From positions 1-9,475 of the forward strand of contig CAIRTT010000440.1 of the NCBI GenBank assembly GCA_903881535.1: a DNA stretch of 9,475 nucleotides, in the 5' to 3' direction. This document shows, one piece after another, positions 1-6,581 of the stretch (position 1 is the stretch's first letter; every line of letters begins with the position of its first letter). Both the position numbers and the translations under genes were made by a program. The DNA is from an uncultured Armatimonadota bacterium. GTDB taxonomy: Bacteria > Armatimonadota > Armatimonadia > Armatimonadales > Armatimonadaceae. Below the pieces are notes generated by a model. It was not told the origin of the DNA and searched no databases. It saw nothing but the letters and a program-made list of their open reading frames with translations.

Positions 1-1438
1 CCGAGCGGATGTCGAGCTTCTTTCCATCAACTTCGAGTTCTATACCGGTGATAACAAAGTTGCCGTGGTCTGTGCGTCCTGGTCCTATATTTCCAGTGGT
101 TAGTGCCTTGATTCGTAAGGCATTGGTTATGGCTGGGGACGACACGTCCATAGAATACGTGTCAGTAGGAGATGTGGCCCCACTTGCGGTGATACTGCCA
201 TCGGGACTAATGGTCAACTTCGCCTTTAGCCCATTTACAGATTGGACAATAATAGGTGCTTCAATCCATGTTGCAACGGGATTCCATTGACTAAAAATGT
301 CGGCACGTAGCGTCTTGGCCTTTGCTTGATTAGACTTGATACTCGCCTTTTGTGCATCTGTGTAGGCCGCGAACTCTGGCTCATCTGCGTTGTTGAGGTA
401 AGCGAACAAGCGGTAGTAATCAGTGTGTGTGATCGGATCAAACTTATGCGTATGGCATTGAGCACATCCGACTGTTAGGCCCAACCAAGTTGTTCCCGTG
501 GTCGCCGCCCGGTCTACAACCGAAAGGAAGCGATATTCATTCGGGTCGATACCACCTTCTTCATTCATCATCGTATTGCGATGAAACCCAGTCGCAATGC
601 GTTGTGCGTCTGTTGGAGAAGGGAGCATATCTCCGGCTAACTGCTCAATCGTAAATGCTTGGAACGACTTATCGCTATTAAATGCGTTGATGACGTAATC
701 ACGCCAAGGCCACATCGTCCGTGGGCGATCCTTTTCGTAGCCATTTGTATCGGCATACCGGGCAACATCCATCCACTTACGCGCCCAGCGCTCGCCATAA
801 CTTGGGGCTGCCAACAGCTTGTCGACCTGACGCTCATAGGCATCTGGTTTGTTGTCTGCGAGAAAAGATGCAATCGTCGATGGGGTTGGAGGCAGCCCAG
901 TGAGATCGAGGGAGACGCGACGAAGTAACTCTAACTTCGTTGCTTGTCCGGCATGTTGAAGGCCGAGGAGTGACTGCCGCTTGCGTACGATGGAATCAAT
1001 TGGATGACCTACCGTTGACGGCAGCTTTGATACTTGGGGCGGAATGAAGGCCCAATGTTGTTTGTATTGTGCTCCGGTGGCGATCCATCGTTCTAGGAGT
1101 TTTATCTGTTGCGTGCTCAGCGGTTTGTTAGTCGTGACCGGGGGCATCAGAAGAGCACCCGTCGTATGCACTCTCTTCGTCAACTCCGACGTGAGGGGCT
1201 TTCCGGGAGTAATTGCACGTTTTCCGCTTGCGAGCAGCTTAGTGGCACCTTCGAAGGTGTCGAGACGCAAACCTGCGGCTCGCTGTTTGTCATCCGGACC
1301 ATGGCATTTGAGGCAGTGATTCGAGAGGATTGGCCGGATGTCACGGTTGAAGTCAATCGGCGACACACTTGGTTTTGGCGGAGTGCCTGAAAATGTCAGC
1401 AGGCCAAAAACGAGCGAAAATGTAATTCCAAACATCAT
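1..1438 (-). CDS. PSCyt1/DUF1549 (PSD1-type) secreted c-type cytochrome-like protein, partial (3' end off window)
   Basis: The frame is open on the - strand from 1438 to the left edge (about 479 codons), so the C-terminal part, where DUF1553 would be expected, is missing. A short hydrophobic N-terminus (residues 3-18) looks like a signal peptide, so the protein is probably exported. A haem-binding CxxCH (CLKCH, 42-46) lies in a PSCyt1-like domain. The DUF1549 hallmarks follow: LDLTGLPPT (177-185), YGERWARKWMDVARYAD (from 214), an EEGGIDPNEYRF stretch (near 293) and a second CxxCH, CAQCH (325-329). The rest looks like the beta-rich insert seen in this family (for example GPGRTDHGNFVITGIE). The family is common in Planctomycetota, Verrucomicrobiota and Armatimonadota, often beside DUF1501 genes; its biochemical role is not established, and roles in polysaccharide use are often proposed. 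The start is uncertain: ATG at 1438 or 1435, or TTG at 1444, which lies 9 nt after a GGGAG (1454-1458). No frameshift is seen. Confidence 0.9.
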   Translation of the reverse strand, partial: MMFGITFSLVFGLLTFSGTPPKPSVSPIDFNRDIRPILSNHCLKCHGPDDKQRAAGLRLDTFEGATKLLASGKRAITPGKPLTSELTKRVHTTGALLMPPVTTNKPLSTQQIKLLERWIATGAQYKQHWAFIPPQVSKLPSTVGHPIDSIVRKRQSLLGLQHAGQATKLELLRRVSLDLTGLPPTPSTIASFLADNKPDAYERQVDKLLAAPSYGERWARKWMDVARYADTNGYEKDRPRTMWPWRDYVINAFNSDKSFQAFTIEQLAGDMLPSPTDAQRIATGFHRNTMMNEEGGIDPNEYRFLSVVDRAATTGTTWLGLTVGCAQCHTHKFDPITHTDYYRLFAYLNNADEPEFAAYTDAQKASIKSNQAKAKTLRADIFSQWNPVATWIEAPIIVQSVNGLKAKLTISPDGSITASGATSPTDTYSMDVSSPAITNALRIKALTTGNIGPGRTDHGNFVITGIELEVDGKKLDIRS

Positions 1439-1485
1439 AGTCAATTGCCGATGCTCCCTATGTGGGTATTTCCGCATCTAGGCAG

Positions 1486-1517
1486 TGTAAGTCCTGCAAA
1501 GGTCTGCAGAACTTACA
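1486..1517 (-). other. Intergenic hairpin between the ROK kinase gene and the cytochrome-like gene
   Basis: Inverted repeat 1486-1498 / 1505-1517 with a 6-nt loop. Read as - strand RNA, all 13 positions pair, one of them as G-U; read as + strand RNA the same position is a C/A mismatch. This favours a function in the - strand transcript. It begins 24 nt after the kinase stop and ends about 48 nt before the next start. No U-run follows on the - strand, so it is not a classic intrinsic terminator. It could be an RNA 3'-end or processing structure, or part of the leader of the downstream gene. The rest of the 1439-1540 gap shows only a possible GGGAG ribosome binding site. Confidence 0.5.
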
Positions 1518-1540
1518 TATTTAGACTAACTTATTCGGGA

Positions 1541-2524
1541 TTAGGCACCAATCGCATCTAGGATAAGTGATGCTCCTCCGAAGATGCCAGCATCATCACC
1601 GAGCTCCGCAGGTACGATTGGACAGACATCGACCATCGTCCTGATTCCGTTGGCTCGTGTTGCTCTTCTGATTGGGTCGAGGATGAGGTCACCTGCACCA
1701 GCAACTCCTCCACCAATGGTAATCATTTCCGGGTTCAACAAGTTAATGATGGATGCGATGCCAAGACCAATAAAATAGCCGGTTTCATCAAAGGTTTCGA
1801 TCGCTACTTCATCGCCAGCAATAGCCGCGTCTGAAATCATTTTCGGTGTGAGGAAGTGCCAGTCTTGTTCCGCAAGAATGGTCTTTCGTCCCGCACTGAT
1901 TTTCCGTGCACATCGCTCAACGATTGCTGAGATCTGTCCCATGGCTTCAAGGGAACCAAAGGCTGCTGCGCCACCACGGTTGCCTGCAGCGATAATGATG
2001 TGGCCTATCTCACCAGCCCCGCCTGTGGCTCCGGTCCAAAGCTTGCCATCAAGGATGATTCCGCCTCCGATTCCTGTGCCGAGGGTGACCATCACCATGT
2101 TGCGAACCGCTTTACCGGCGCCAAAACGGAACTCTCCGAGTGCTGCAACATTGGCATCATTGCCCATCAACACCGGCAGCTCAGTAGCAGCACTGACCTT
2201 TTCCGCCAGTGGGACATTGAGATACTGCTGGCCATTATCGTAGAAGTTTGGGGCCCATAGTACATGTGTTCCTTGAGGATTAATATGTCCAGGAACACCG
2301 ATTCCGAGTCCAGCAATTTTATCCTTGGCGACACCGGCAGCTGAAATAGCCTGTGCAACGGCATCCGCTATTTGCGCCACCGTCTTATCAACGCCTTCCA
2401 TCGCATGGGATGGAGCACGTCCGCCACCAAGAGATTGCCCGCTTCGGTTCAGGACTGCGGCTCTCACGTTAGTCCCTCCTAAGTCAACGCCGATTACAAA
2501 CTCCGCTGCACTATTCCAACTCAA
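1541..2524 (-). CDS. ROK-family sugar kinase (glucokinase-like)
   Basis: ROK proteins are cytoplasmic sugar kinases (glucose, N-acetylmannosamine, allose, fructose) or related repressors. No N-terminal helix-turn-helix is present, so a kinase is more likely than a NagC/XylR-type repressor. Numbering from an ATG at 2548: the phosphate-binding DLGGTN is at 22-27, the catalytic Asp is D131 in GNDANVAALGE, the second phosphate loop GTGIGGG is at 157-163, and the ROK signature GAGEIGH ends at H183. The usual zinc loop (CxCGxxGCxE) is replaced by GGAAAFGSLE, so all three cysteines are absent while His183 and Glu201 remain. ATG 2548 has only a weak ribosome site, whereas TTG at 2524 has GGAGG (2531-2535) 6 nt upstream, so I prefer TTG (327 aa; 335 aa from the ATG). 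The substrate cannot be told from sequence. The gene diverges from the dcw cluster and has its own promoter. Confidence 0.92.
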   Translation of the reverse strand: MSWNSAAEFVIGVDLGGTNVRAAVLNRSGQSLGGGRAPSHAMEGVDKTVAQIADAVAQAISAAGVAKDKIAGLGIGVPGHINPQGTHVLWAPNFYDNGQQYLNVPLAEKVSAATELPVLMGNDANVAALGEFRFGAGKAVRNMVMVTLGTGIGGGIILDGKLWTGATGGAGEIGHIIIAAGNRGGAAAFGSLEAMGQISAIVERCARKISAGRKTILAEQDWHFLTPKMISDAAIAGDEVAIETFDETGYFIGLGIASIINLLNPEMITIGGGVAGAGDLILDPIRRATRANGIRTMVDVCPIVPAELGDDAGIFGGASLILDAIGA

Positions 2525-2530
2525 AGTCTG

Positions 2531-2535
2531 CCTCC
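2531..2535 (-). promoter_or_regulatory. Shine-Dalgarno GGAGG that selects the TTG start of the ROK gene
   Basis: GGAGG on the - strand, 6 nt before TTG at 2524-2522. The alternative ATG at 2548 lies upstream of this motif and has no good ribosome site. The TTG start leaves a short N-terminus before the conserved VIGVDLGGTN block, which fits the family. Confidence 0.6.
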
Positions 2536-2586
2536 ACTGAGTCTCCATCTAGTTACTCGATGGGAGTAAACATGAGCCTCGGGCGA

Positions 2587-2616
2587 AGTATCACATTTTG
2601 GTTGTCCGGATGTCAA
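2587..2616 (-). promoter_or_regulatory. Putative sigma-70 type promoter of the ROK gene
   Basis: On the - strand, TTGACA (2616-2611), an 18-bp spacer, then GATACT (2592-2587) preceded by an extended -10 TG (TGTGATACT). The -35 is a perfect match; the -10 matches 4 of 6. Transcription would start near 2580, giving a leader of about 55 nt to the TTG start. Confidence 0.55.
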
Positions 2617-2704
2617 TCAGGGTTGGGGCGACACGTGCTTTGGCATGCATTCAGATGTTGCGCAATGCCCGGTTATGCTCGGTGCAAATCACAATCAAAG
2701 GGGG

Positions 2705-2720
2705 TGTGATGAATTTCACA
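2705..2720. promoter_or_regulatory. Crp/Fnr-family-like palindrome TGTGA-N6-TCACA
   Basis: TGTGATGAATTTCACA is an exact match to the E. coli Crp core TGTGA-N6-TCACA. A further half-site, ATCACA, lies at 2688-2693, and another TCACA (2591-2595) lies just upstream of the kinase -10. The palindrome centre is about 86 bp upstream of the predicted mraZ-operon start and about 132 bp upstream of the kinase start. No Crp-family gene is in the window, so the link to a regulator is inference from the motif alone. Confidence 0.4.
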
Positions 2721-2763
2721 GCGGGTTGACTAATAAAGTCATCTTGAATTGCCGATTCGGCGT

Positions 2764-2792
2764 TTGACAGTGGCCACCACGCGCCCTAAAAT
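2764..2792 (+). promoter_or_regulatory. Putative sigma-70 promoter of the mraZ (dcw) operon
   Basis: TTGACA (2764-2769), a 17-bp spacer, then TAAAAT (2787-2792): perfect -35, 5 of 6 at the -10, optimal spacing. Transcription would start near A2799, leaving about 118 nt of leader to the mraZ start. The first TGGA repeat begins about 15 nt after this point, so the whole array is transcribed. Confidence 0.75.
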
Positions 2793-2813
2793 CGACCTAT
2801 TAACAATACCGGG

Positions 2814-2884
2814 TGGAGACTCAGTGGAGGACTGTTGGAGTCCCCGTGGAGTCTTGATGGATACCCAGTGGAAGGCGGGTGGAT
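2814..2884 (+). promoter_or_regulatory. Array of seven TGGAN direct repeats, probable MraZ operator
   Basis: TGGAG at 2814, 2825, 2836 and 2847, TGGAT at 2858, TGGAA at 2869 and TGGAT at 2880. All seven are exactly 11 bp apart, with 6-nt spacers that are not conserved. Conserved boxes with free spacers, on one face of the helix, are what a multimeric DNA-binding protein would need and are unlike a simple tandem duplication. E. coli MraZ is known to bind TGGGN repeats with 5-nt spacers near its own promoter, and mraZ follows directly here. Copy number, 11-bp period and the A in place of the third G differ from that model. Confidence 0.8.
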
Positions 2885-2892
2885 TCACCCGC
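2875..2892 (+). other. GC-rich hairpin in the mraZ leader, overlapping the last TGGA box
   Basis: GCGGGTG (2875-2881), loop GATT, CACCCGC (2886-2892): a perfect 7-bp stem with a 4-nt loop, including the seventh box. It ends 24 nt before the TTG start of mraZ. No U-run follows, so it is not an intrinsic terminator. It may affect mRNA stability or translation start, or may be incidental. Confidence 0.5.
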
Positions 2893-2916
2893 TATACAGG
2901 ATAAGCGTACACTAAA

Positions 2917-3363
2917 TTGGCATTTCGAGGAGAACATTACCACGCAGTGGACGACAAGGGAAGAGTCATAATTCCCTTGAAGTTTCGCAGCGAACTTGGT
3001 GCCACATTTGTGATCACCAAAGGGGTTGGTGGATGTCTCTTCATATACAGGGAAAAAGATTTTCAGGTCATTGAAGAAAAACTTCAAGCGCAGCCTGTTC
3101 TCGATCAACATGCCCTCCTGATGAAGCGTTGGTTGTTTGCTGGCGCATCTGACATTCAAGTCGATTCACAGGGACGTATTGCTATCCCGGCATCGCTTCG
3201 TTTGCACGCAGGAATCTCTGAGAACTCCGATGCCGTTATTGCGGGAACCGGTGAGAAGATTGAAGTCTGGTCCCGTGATGCCTGGATGCAAATGAACGCA
3301 TCGATGGACGAAAGCAAGCTCATTGAGGCGGCACAGCGAACTGGGTTGGGGGCTGAACTTTAA
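2917..3363 (+). CDS. mraZ: MraZ, transcriptional regulator of the dcw cluster
   Basis: MraZ is a DNA-binding protein that forms ring-like oligomers and controls its own operon; it is a repressor in E. coli. The product is 148 aa, the usual size. It has two SpoVT/AbrB-like halves, each with the DxxGR signature: DDKGR (12-16) followed by VIIPLKFR, and DSQGR (83-87) followed by IAIPASLR. The start is TTG at 2917: an in-frame TAA at 2902-2904 rules out anything further upstream, and the N-terminus MAFRGEHYHAVDDKGR aligns with the family. The ribosome site is weak; CAGGAT lies 14 nt upstream. The seven TGGA boxes just upstream are its likely target. The stop codon TAA abuts the ATG of rsmH. Confidence 0.96.
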   Translation: MAFRGEHYHAVDDKGRVIIPLKFRSELGATFVITKGVGGCLFIYREKDFQVIEEKLQAQPVLDQHALLMKRWLFAGASDIQVDSQGRIAIPASLRLHAGISENSDAVIAGTGEKIEVWSRDAWMQMNASMDESKLIEAAQRTGLGAEL

Positions 3364-4314
3364 ATGTCTACCTACCATGTTCCTGTGATGCTGAACGAAT
3401 GCATCGATGGTCTGAGCATCAAGCCCGGTGGAACGTATATCGATGCGACAACGGGCGGCGGTGGGCACTCTGTTCTAATTCATGAGCGGCTATCGGGTAC
3501 TGGGAGGCTTATTTGTCTCGATCAAGATTCCGATGCACTGTCAGCTGCGAAGGTACGCCTAGGATCTCCTGAAAATGTCTCCTTTGTTCAGGCAAACTTC
3601 GGCGACTTAGCGAAAGTAATTGCCGAGCATGCTTCCAGCGGTGTCGATGGCATTCTCTTTGACCTCGGGGTTTCCTCATTCCAGCTGGACACTCCAGGTC
3701 GAGGCTTTGCAATTCGCTTCAAAGGTCCGCTCGACATGCGGATGGACCAAACAAGTGATGGGGAGACTGCGGCAGATCTTGTAAACAGGCTCCCTGAAGC
3801 TGAAATCGCAGACCTTTTGTTCACTTACGGAGAAGAGTCTAGGGGGCGACGTATTGCAAAAGCAATTGTTGATGCCCGGCCACTTGCAACGACTGAAGAT
3901 CTTGTGGATGCGGTTCGTCGGGCGATGCCTACTGGAACCAGAGCAGGGCAGGTGCATCCTGCGACAAAAGTGTTCCAGGCACTGCGTATCGCAGTAAATG
4001 ATGAGCTTGGAGTGTTACCAAAAGCAGTTGGCGCCGCAGTAAATGGTCTTGCCGTCGGTGGACGCATTGTCGTGATGTCGTACCACTCGCTCGAAGACAG
4101 AGTCGTAAAGCGGATTCTGACAGAAGCTGCTGGCAAATCAATCGCATCCGATGGCTGGACAGTAACCGATATCCCGAAATTTCTCGAGTTGATCACACGA
4201 AAAGGTATTGGACCTTCGGATTCCGAGCAGCGGCTGAATCCGCGAAGCCGAAGTGCAAAGCTGCGTATTGCTGAACGAATTGGCACCGGGTTGCTACAAG
4301 GTATGGGAGTTTAA
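3364..4314 (+). CDS. rsmH: 16S rRNA (cytosine(1402)-N(4))-methyltransferase RsmH (MraW)
   Basis: SAM-dependent N4-methylation of C1402 in the 16S rRNA decoding centre, in the cytoplasm. The 316-aa product has the full family pattern: DATTGGGGHS SAM-binding loop (27-36), FDLGVSSFQLD (99-109), PLDMRMD (122-128), the HPATKVFQALRIAVNDEL block (198-215), SYHSLEDR (239-246) and a C-terminal NPRSRSAKLR (282-291). Length is normal. The ATG follows the mraZ stop with no gap, and the nearest G-rich stretch is about 10 nt upstream, so translation is probably coupled to mraZ. Second place in the cluster is its usual position. Confidence 0.98.
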   Translation: MSTYHVPVMLNECIDGLSIKPGGTYIDATTGGGGHSVLIHERLSGTGRLICLDQDSDALSAAKVRLGSPENVSFVQANFGDLAKVIAEHASSGVDGILFDLGVSSFQLDTPGRGFAIRFKGPLDMRMDQTSDGETAADLVNRLPEAEIADLLFTYGEESRGRRIAKAIVDARPLATTEDLVDAVRRAMPTGTRAGQVHPATKVFQALRIAVNDELGVLPKAVGAAVNGLAVGGRIVVMSYHSLEDRVVKRILTEAAGKSIASDGWTVTDIPKFLELITRKGIGPSDSEQRLNPRSRSAKLRIAERIGTGLLQGMGV

Positions 4315-4315
4315 C

Positions 4316-4693
4316 ATGTTGGACTTTGATTGGAATCAATTGCGTACTTCTATCCCTGCCCAAACAAGGGTTACAGCTGGGCATGTCAAAATAGCATCGC
4401 CGCCTGTTAGGCAAAAACGCAAGCACATACTCGCACGCTATGGTCGCACTGTGATGACGCTGACCTTTGTGGTTATAGCATCCAGCTTGATTGCTAGTTT
4501 TTCGCTGCACACCATTGCAACTTCCATTAGCTACAAGGTTCAACTCGCAAAGCTGGAGTGCGCAAACCAATTGGAGCGCAATTCACGGTTGCAAATGGCT
4601 TTGGATGGCTTGGTGGCAAACCATAATTCCGCCCAAAAACTTGGGCTGACAGAGTTCAGCACGCCAGAGCGCATTTCAATAGGTATTAAGTAA
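4316..4693 (+). CDS. ftsL: FtsL-like cell division membrane protein
   Basis: The assignment rests on size, topology and position, because FtsL sequences diverge strongly. The 125-aa product has a basic cytoplasmic N-terminus (RQKRKHILARYGR, 32-44), one membrane segment (about 46-65) and an outer part likely to form a coiled coil (about 70-102). The C-terminus QKLGLTEFSTPERI resembles the short tail after the FtsL coil. FtsL pairs with FtsB and helps activate FtsW/FtsI at the septum. The ATG at 4316 has GGGAG (4305-4309) 6 nt upstream; a longer frame from 4253 would overlap rsmH and lacks support. It starts 1 nt after rsmH and ends 1 nt before ftsI, the normal ftsL slot. Confidence 0.75.
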   Translation: MLDFDWNQLRTSIPAQTRVTAGHVKIASPPVRQKRKHILARYGRTVMTLTFVVIASSLIASFSLHTIATSISYKVQLAKLECANQLERNSRLQMALDGLVANHNSAQKLGLTEFSTPERISIGIK

Positions 4694-4694
4694 C

Positions 4695-6581
4695 ATGGCC
4701 GAACGTCGTAACCCGCGTCCTGGACGTGTTCCAGCGCCACCATCACCAACAGCACAAAGGTCCACGCCGAGTATGCAGGCGATAAACCGTGCTCGTAAGG
4801 ATGAGCGCGGCAGGATGGGGGTAGTTCTGTGGATCGGTGGATTGTCTTTTGCGCTGATTGCAGGCAAGTTGACGTTAATCCAGCTGGTACAGCGCGACAT
4901 GTATGCAGGTCAGTCATCGGTGTCACGCATTCGTCACATAAACGATGTACCCCGGCGCGGGATGATTGTTGATCGAAATGGCCGTGCGTTGGTGATGAAT
5001 GTCCCAGCGGCTACGATTGTTTTCGATGCAAACATACTTGTCAAGCAAACTGGTGATCCAGAAGAGCTGTTGAATGCGACAAAGATTGGGCTTCAGGATG
5101 CACTCCCTGGACTGGATCTGGCATCCATGTTGACTTCACCAAGTGAGATTTTGTTACGCCGTAACAATGCTAGAGCTAGATTCCAGCCAGTTGAACTTGT
5201 TCGCGATCTGGACCTTGCTAGCCTCGATGTAGGTGTCCTAAGGAAACTTCCTGGTATCGGTATCGTCAAGTCGACCAAACGATCCCTTGCATCAGGTGAA
5301 ATCGCGGCCAGTGTCGTTGGCTTGCTAGGGAGGGATGCAAGTCCACTTTCTGGTATGGAACTGGCCATGAACGAGCATTTGCTTGGTGTGCCCGGTCAAA
5401 GATACTTAGCCAAAGACTTGGATGGAATTATTCCAGGGACCGAAGAAATTGTTTCCAAAGTAAAGCATGGAAATGATGTCGTCCTTACGATTGACTCTGT
5501 ACTCCAATCAGAGGCTGAGACACTCGTTCAAGATGTCGTTGACAAGAGCCATGCCCAATATGGCTCCGTTGTTGTGTTGGATGCCAATACTGGTGATGTT
5601 TTGGTCATGGCCAATGCGACTGGTGTAGATACGATAAAGAACGCACCTAAAGGTATCCAAAAGCTTTTATTGACGAAGAACTGGGCTGTCGAAGGCGCCA
5701 ACGAACCTGGTTCGACGTTTAAATCATTTACGATTGCATCGGCATTAGATGCTGGAGTCATCACCACAAACTCCAGTTTTTTCTGTAGTGGCGAACGACG
5801 CATCGGAAAGCGCGCGGTCCACTGCGCTCCACATGGTGCGTTTCAAAATGGACATGCATCACAGGATGTAAGCGGTGTGATTAAGCAATCCTGTAACGTA
5901 GCGACTGCTGAGATCGCCTCCCGTCTTGGATGGGACAGATTGACATCTACGCTACATGCAGTTGGATGCGGACAACGCTTACAAATTGGGCTCAACGGGG
6001 CAACCCGAGGAGCATTCCCAGAAAATGAATCGAAAATTGGTCTGGCCACACTCTCCTTTGGTCAAGGCCCAGCCATTAGTCCACTCCATCTGGCAAGCGC
6101 ATATGGCACGTTTGTGGATGGCCGATTTCGACACCCAACGCTCATTCATGCAGTTCGTGACCAGGTCAGTGGAGCTGTAAAGCTTACCAAGCGAAGTGAT
6201 GCAGTCCGCGTTTTCTCGTCGGAAACAGCAACTCAGATGCGTGGTTTGCTAAGAGATGTTATTGAAACTGGTACGGGTGCAAAAGCTCAACTCGCATTTC
6301 ATGATGCCGGTGGAAAGACCGGAACCGCGCAAATGGTCGAAGATGGCCGCTATAGCGGGAAATACATGGCATCGTTTGTCGGCTTAGCCCCAATCAAGGA
6401 GCCAAAGTTTATCGTTGCCGTCACCATTGCTGCACCAAAGGGGGACCATTACGGAGGATCTGTTGCTGGCCCTGTGTTCAAAGAAGTCATGGAACGTGCG
6501 ATGGTGAGATATGACATCCAACCAACACGTGCAAAGCGTCAGGTAAGCCAGCGGCCAGATTCTGCCAGCAAGGGTGATTAG
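4695..6581 (+). CDS. ftsI: Septal peptidoglycan transpeptidase FtsI (PBP3, class B penicillin-binding protein)
   Basis: Cross-links septal peptidoglycan, anchored in the inner membrane with its catalytic domain outside. The product is 628 aa. A Pro/Arg-rich cytoplasmic tail (1-40) precedes one membrane segment (about 41-65). The PBP dimer domain starts with RRGMIVDRNG (about residues 86-95). All three transpeptidase motifs are intact: STFK with catalytic Ser340 and Lys343, SCN at 399-401, and KTGT at 541-544. No C-terminal PASTA repeats are seen, so it is not a SpoVD/PBP2x-type form. The ATG follows the ftsL stop after 1 nt with only a weak AGG upstream, suggesting coupling. Its TAG stop shares one base with the GTG start of murE. 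FtsI rather than an elongation PBP2 is inferred mainly from position between ftsL and murE. Confidence 0.96.
   Translation: MAERRNPRPGRVPAPPSPTAQRSTPSMQAINRARKDERGRMGVVLWIGGLSFALIAGKLTLIQLVQRDMYAGQSSVSRIRHINDVPRRGMIVDRNGRALVMNVPAATIVFDANILVKQTGDPEELLNATKIGLQDALPGLDLASMLTSPSEILLRRNNARARFQPVELVRDLDLASLDVGVLRKLPGIGIVKSTKRSLASGEIAASVVGLLGRDASPLSGMELAMNEHLLGVPGQRYLAKDLDGIIPGTEEIVSKVKHGNDVVLTIDSVLQSEAETLVQDVVDKSHAQYGSVVVLDANTGDVLVMANATGVDTIKNAPKGIQKLLLTKNWAVEGANEPGSTFKSFTIASALDAGVITTNSSFFCSGERRIGKRAVHCAPHGAFQNGHASQDVSGVIKQSCNVATAEIASRLGWDRLTSTLHAVGCGQRLQIGLNGATRGAFPENESKIGLATLSFGQGPAISPLHLASAYGTFVDGRFRHPTLIHAVRDQVSGAVKLTKRSDAVRVFSSETATQMRGLLRDVIETGTGAKAQLAFHDAGGKTGTAQMVEDGRYSGKYMASFVGLAPIKEPKFIVAVTIAAPKGDHYGGSVAGPVFKEVMERAMVRYDIQPTRAKRQVSQRPDSASKGD

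Larger units (their letters stand above)
2525..2916. other. Divergent control region between the ROK gene and the mraZ operon
   Basis: About 390 bp without a convincing gene. It contains, left to right, the kinase ribosome site and promoter, a Crp-like palindrome with flanking half-sites, the rightward promoter, the seven-copy TGGA array, and a hairpin before mraZ. Small frames crossing it show no recognisable protein. Confidence 0.7.

Noticed and set aside
659..1390. Several + strand frames of 60-93 aa
   Set aside because: They are antisense to the PSCyt1/DUF1549 gene, whose motifs are continuous in one frame.
1486..1517. Classic intrinsic terminator after the ROK gene
   Set aside because: The stem is good but no U-run follows it on the - strand.
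1848..2243. 131-aa + strand frame inside the ROK region
   Set aside because: It is a shadow of the ROK gene, which carries the intact catalytic and phosphate motifs on the other strand.
2726..2749. Second possible promoter for the mraZ operon (TTGACT ... TTGAAT)
   Set aside because: The two hexamers are only 12 bp apart and no good -10 lies at 16-18 bp; the TTGACA/TAAAAT pair at 2764-2792 is far better.
2814..2884. CRISPR array or simple tandem duplication
   Set aside because: The unit is only 4-5 conserved bases with 6-nt variable spacers; far too short for CRISPR, and spacers would be alike in a recent duplication.
2821..3159. 112-aa frame on the - strand across the repeat array and mraZ
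   Set aside because: It is antisense to mraZ and the array, with no recognisable domain or ribosome site.
4253..4315. Longer N-terminus for the FtsL-like protein from ATG 4253
   Set aside because: It would overlap the conserved rsmH C-terminus, has no ribosome site, and adds residues unlike FtsL; ATG 4316 has GGGAG at 6 nt.
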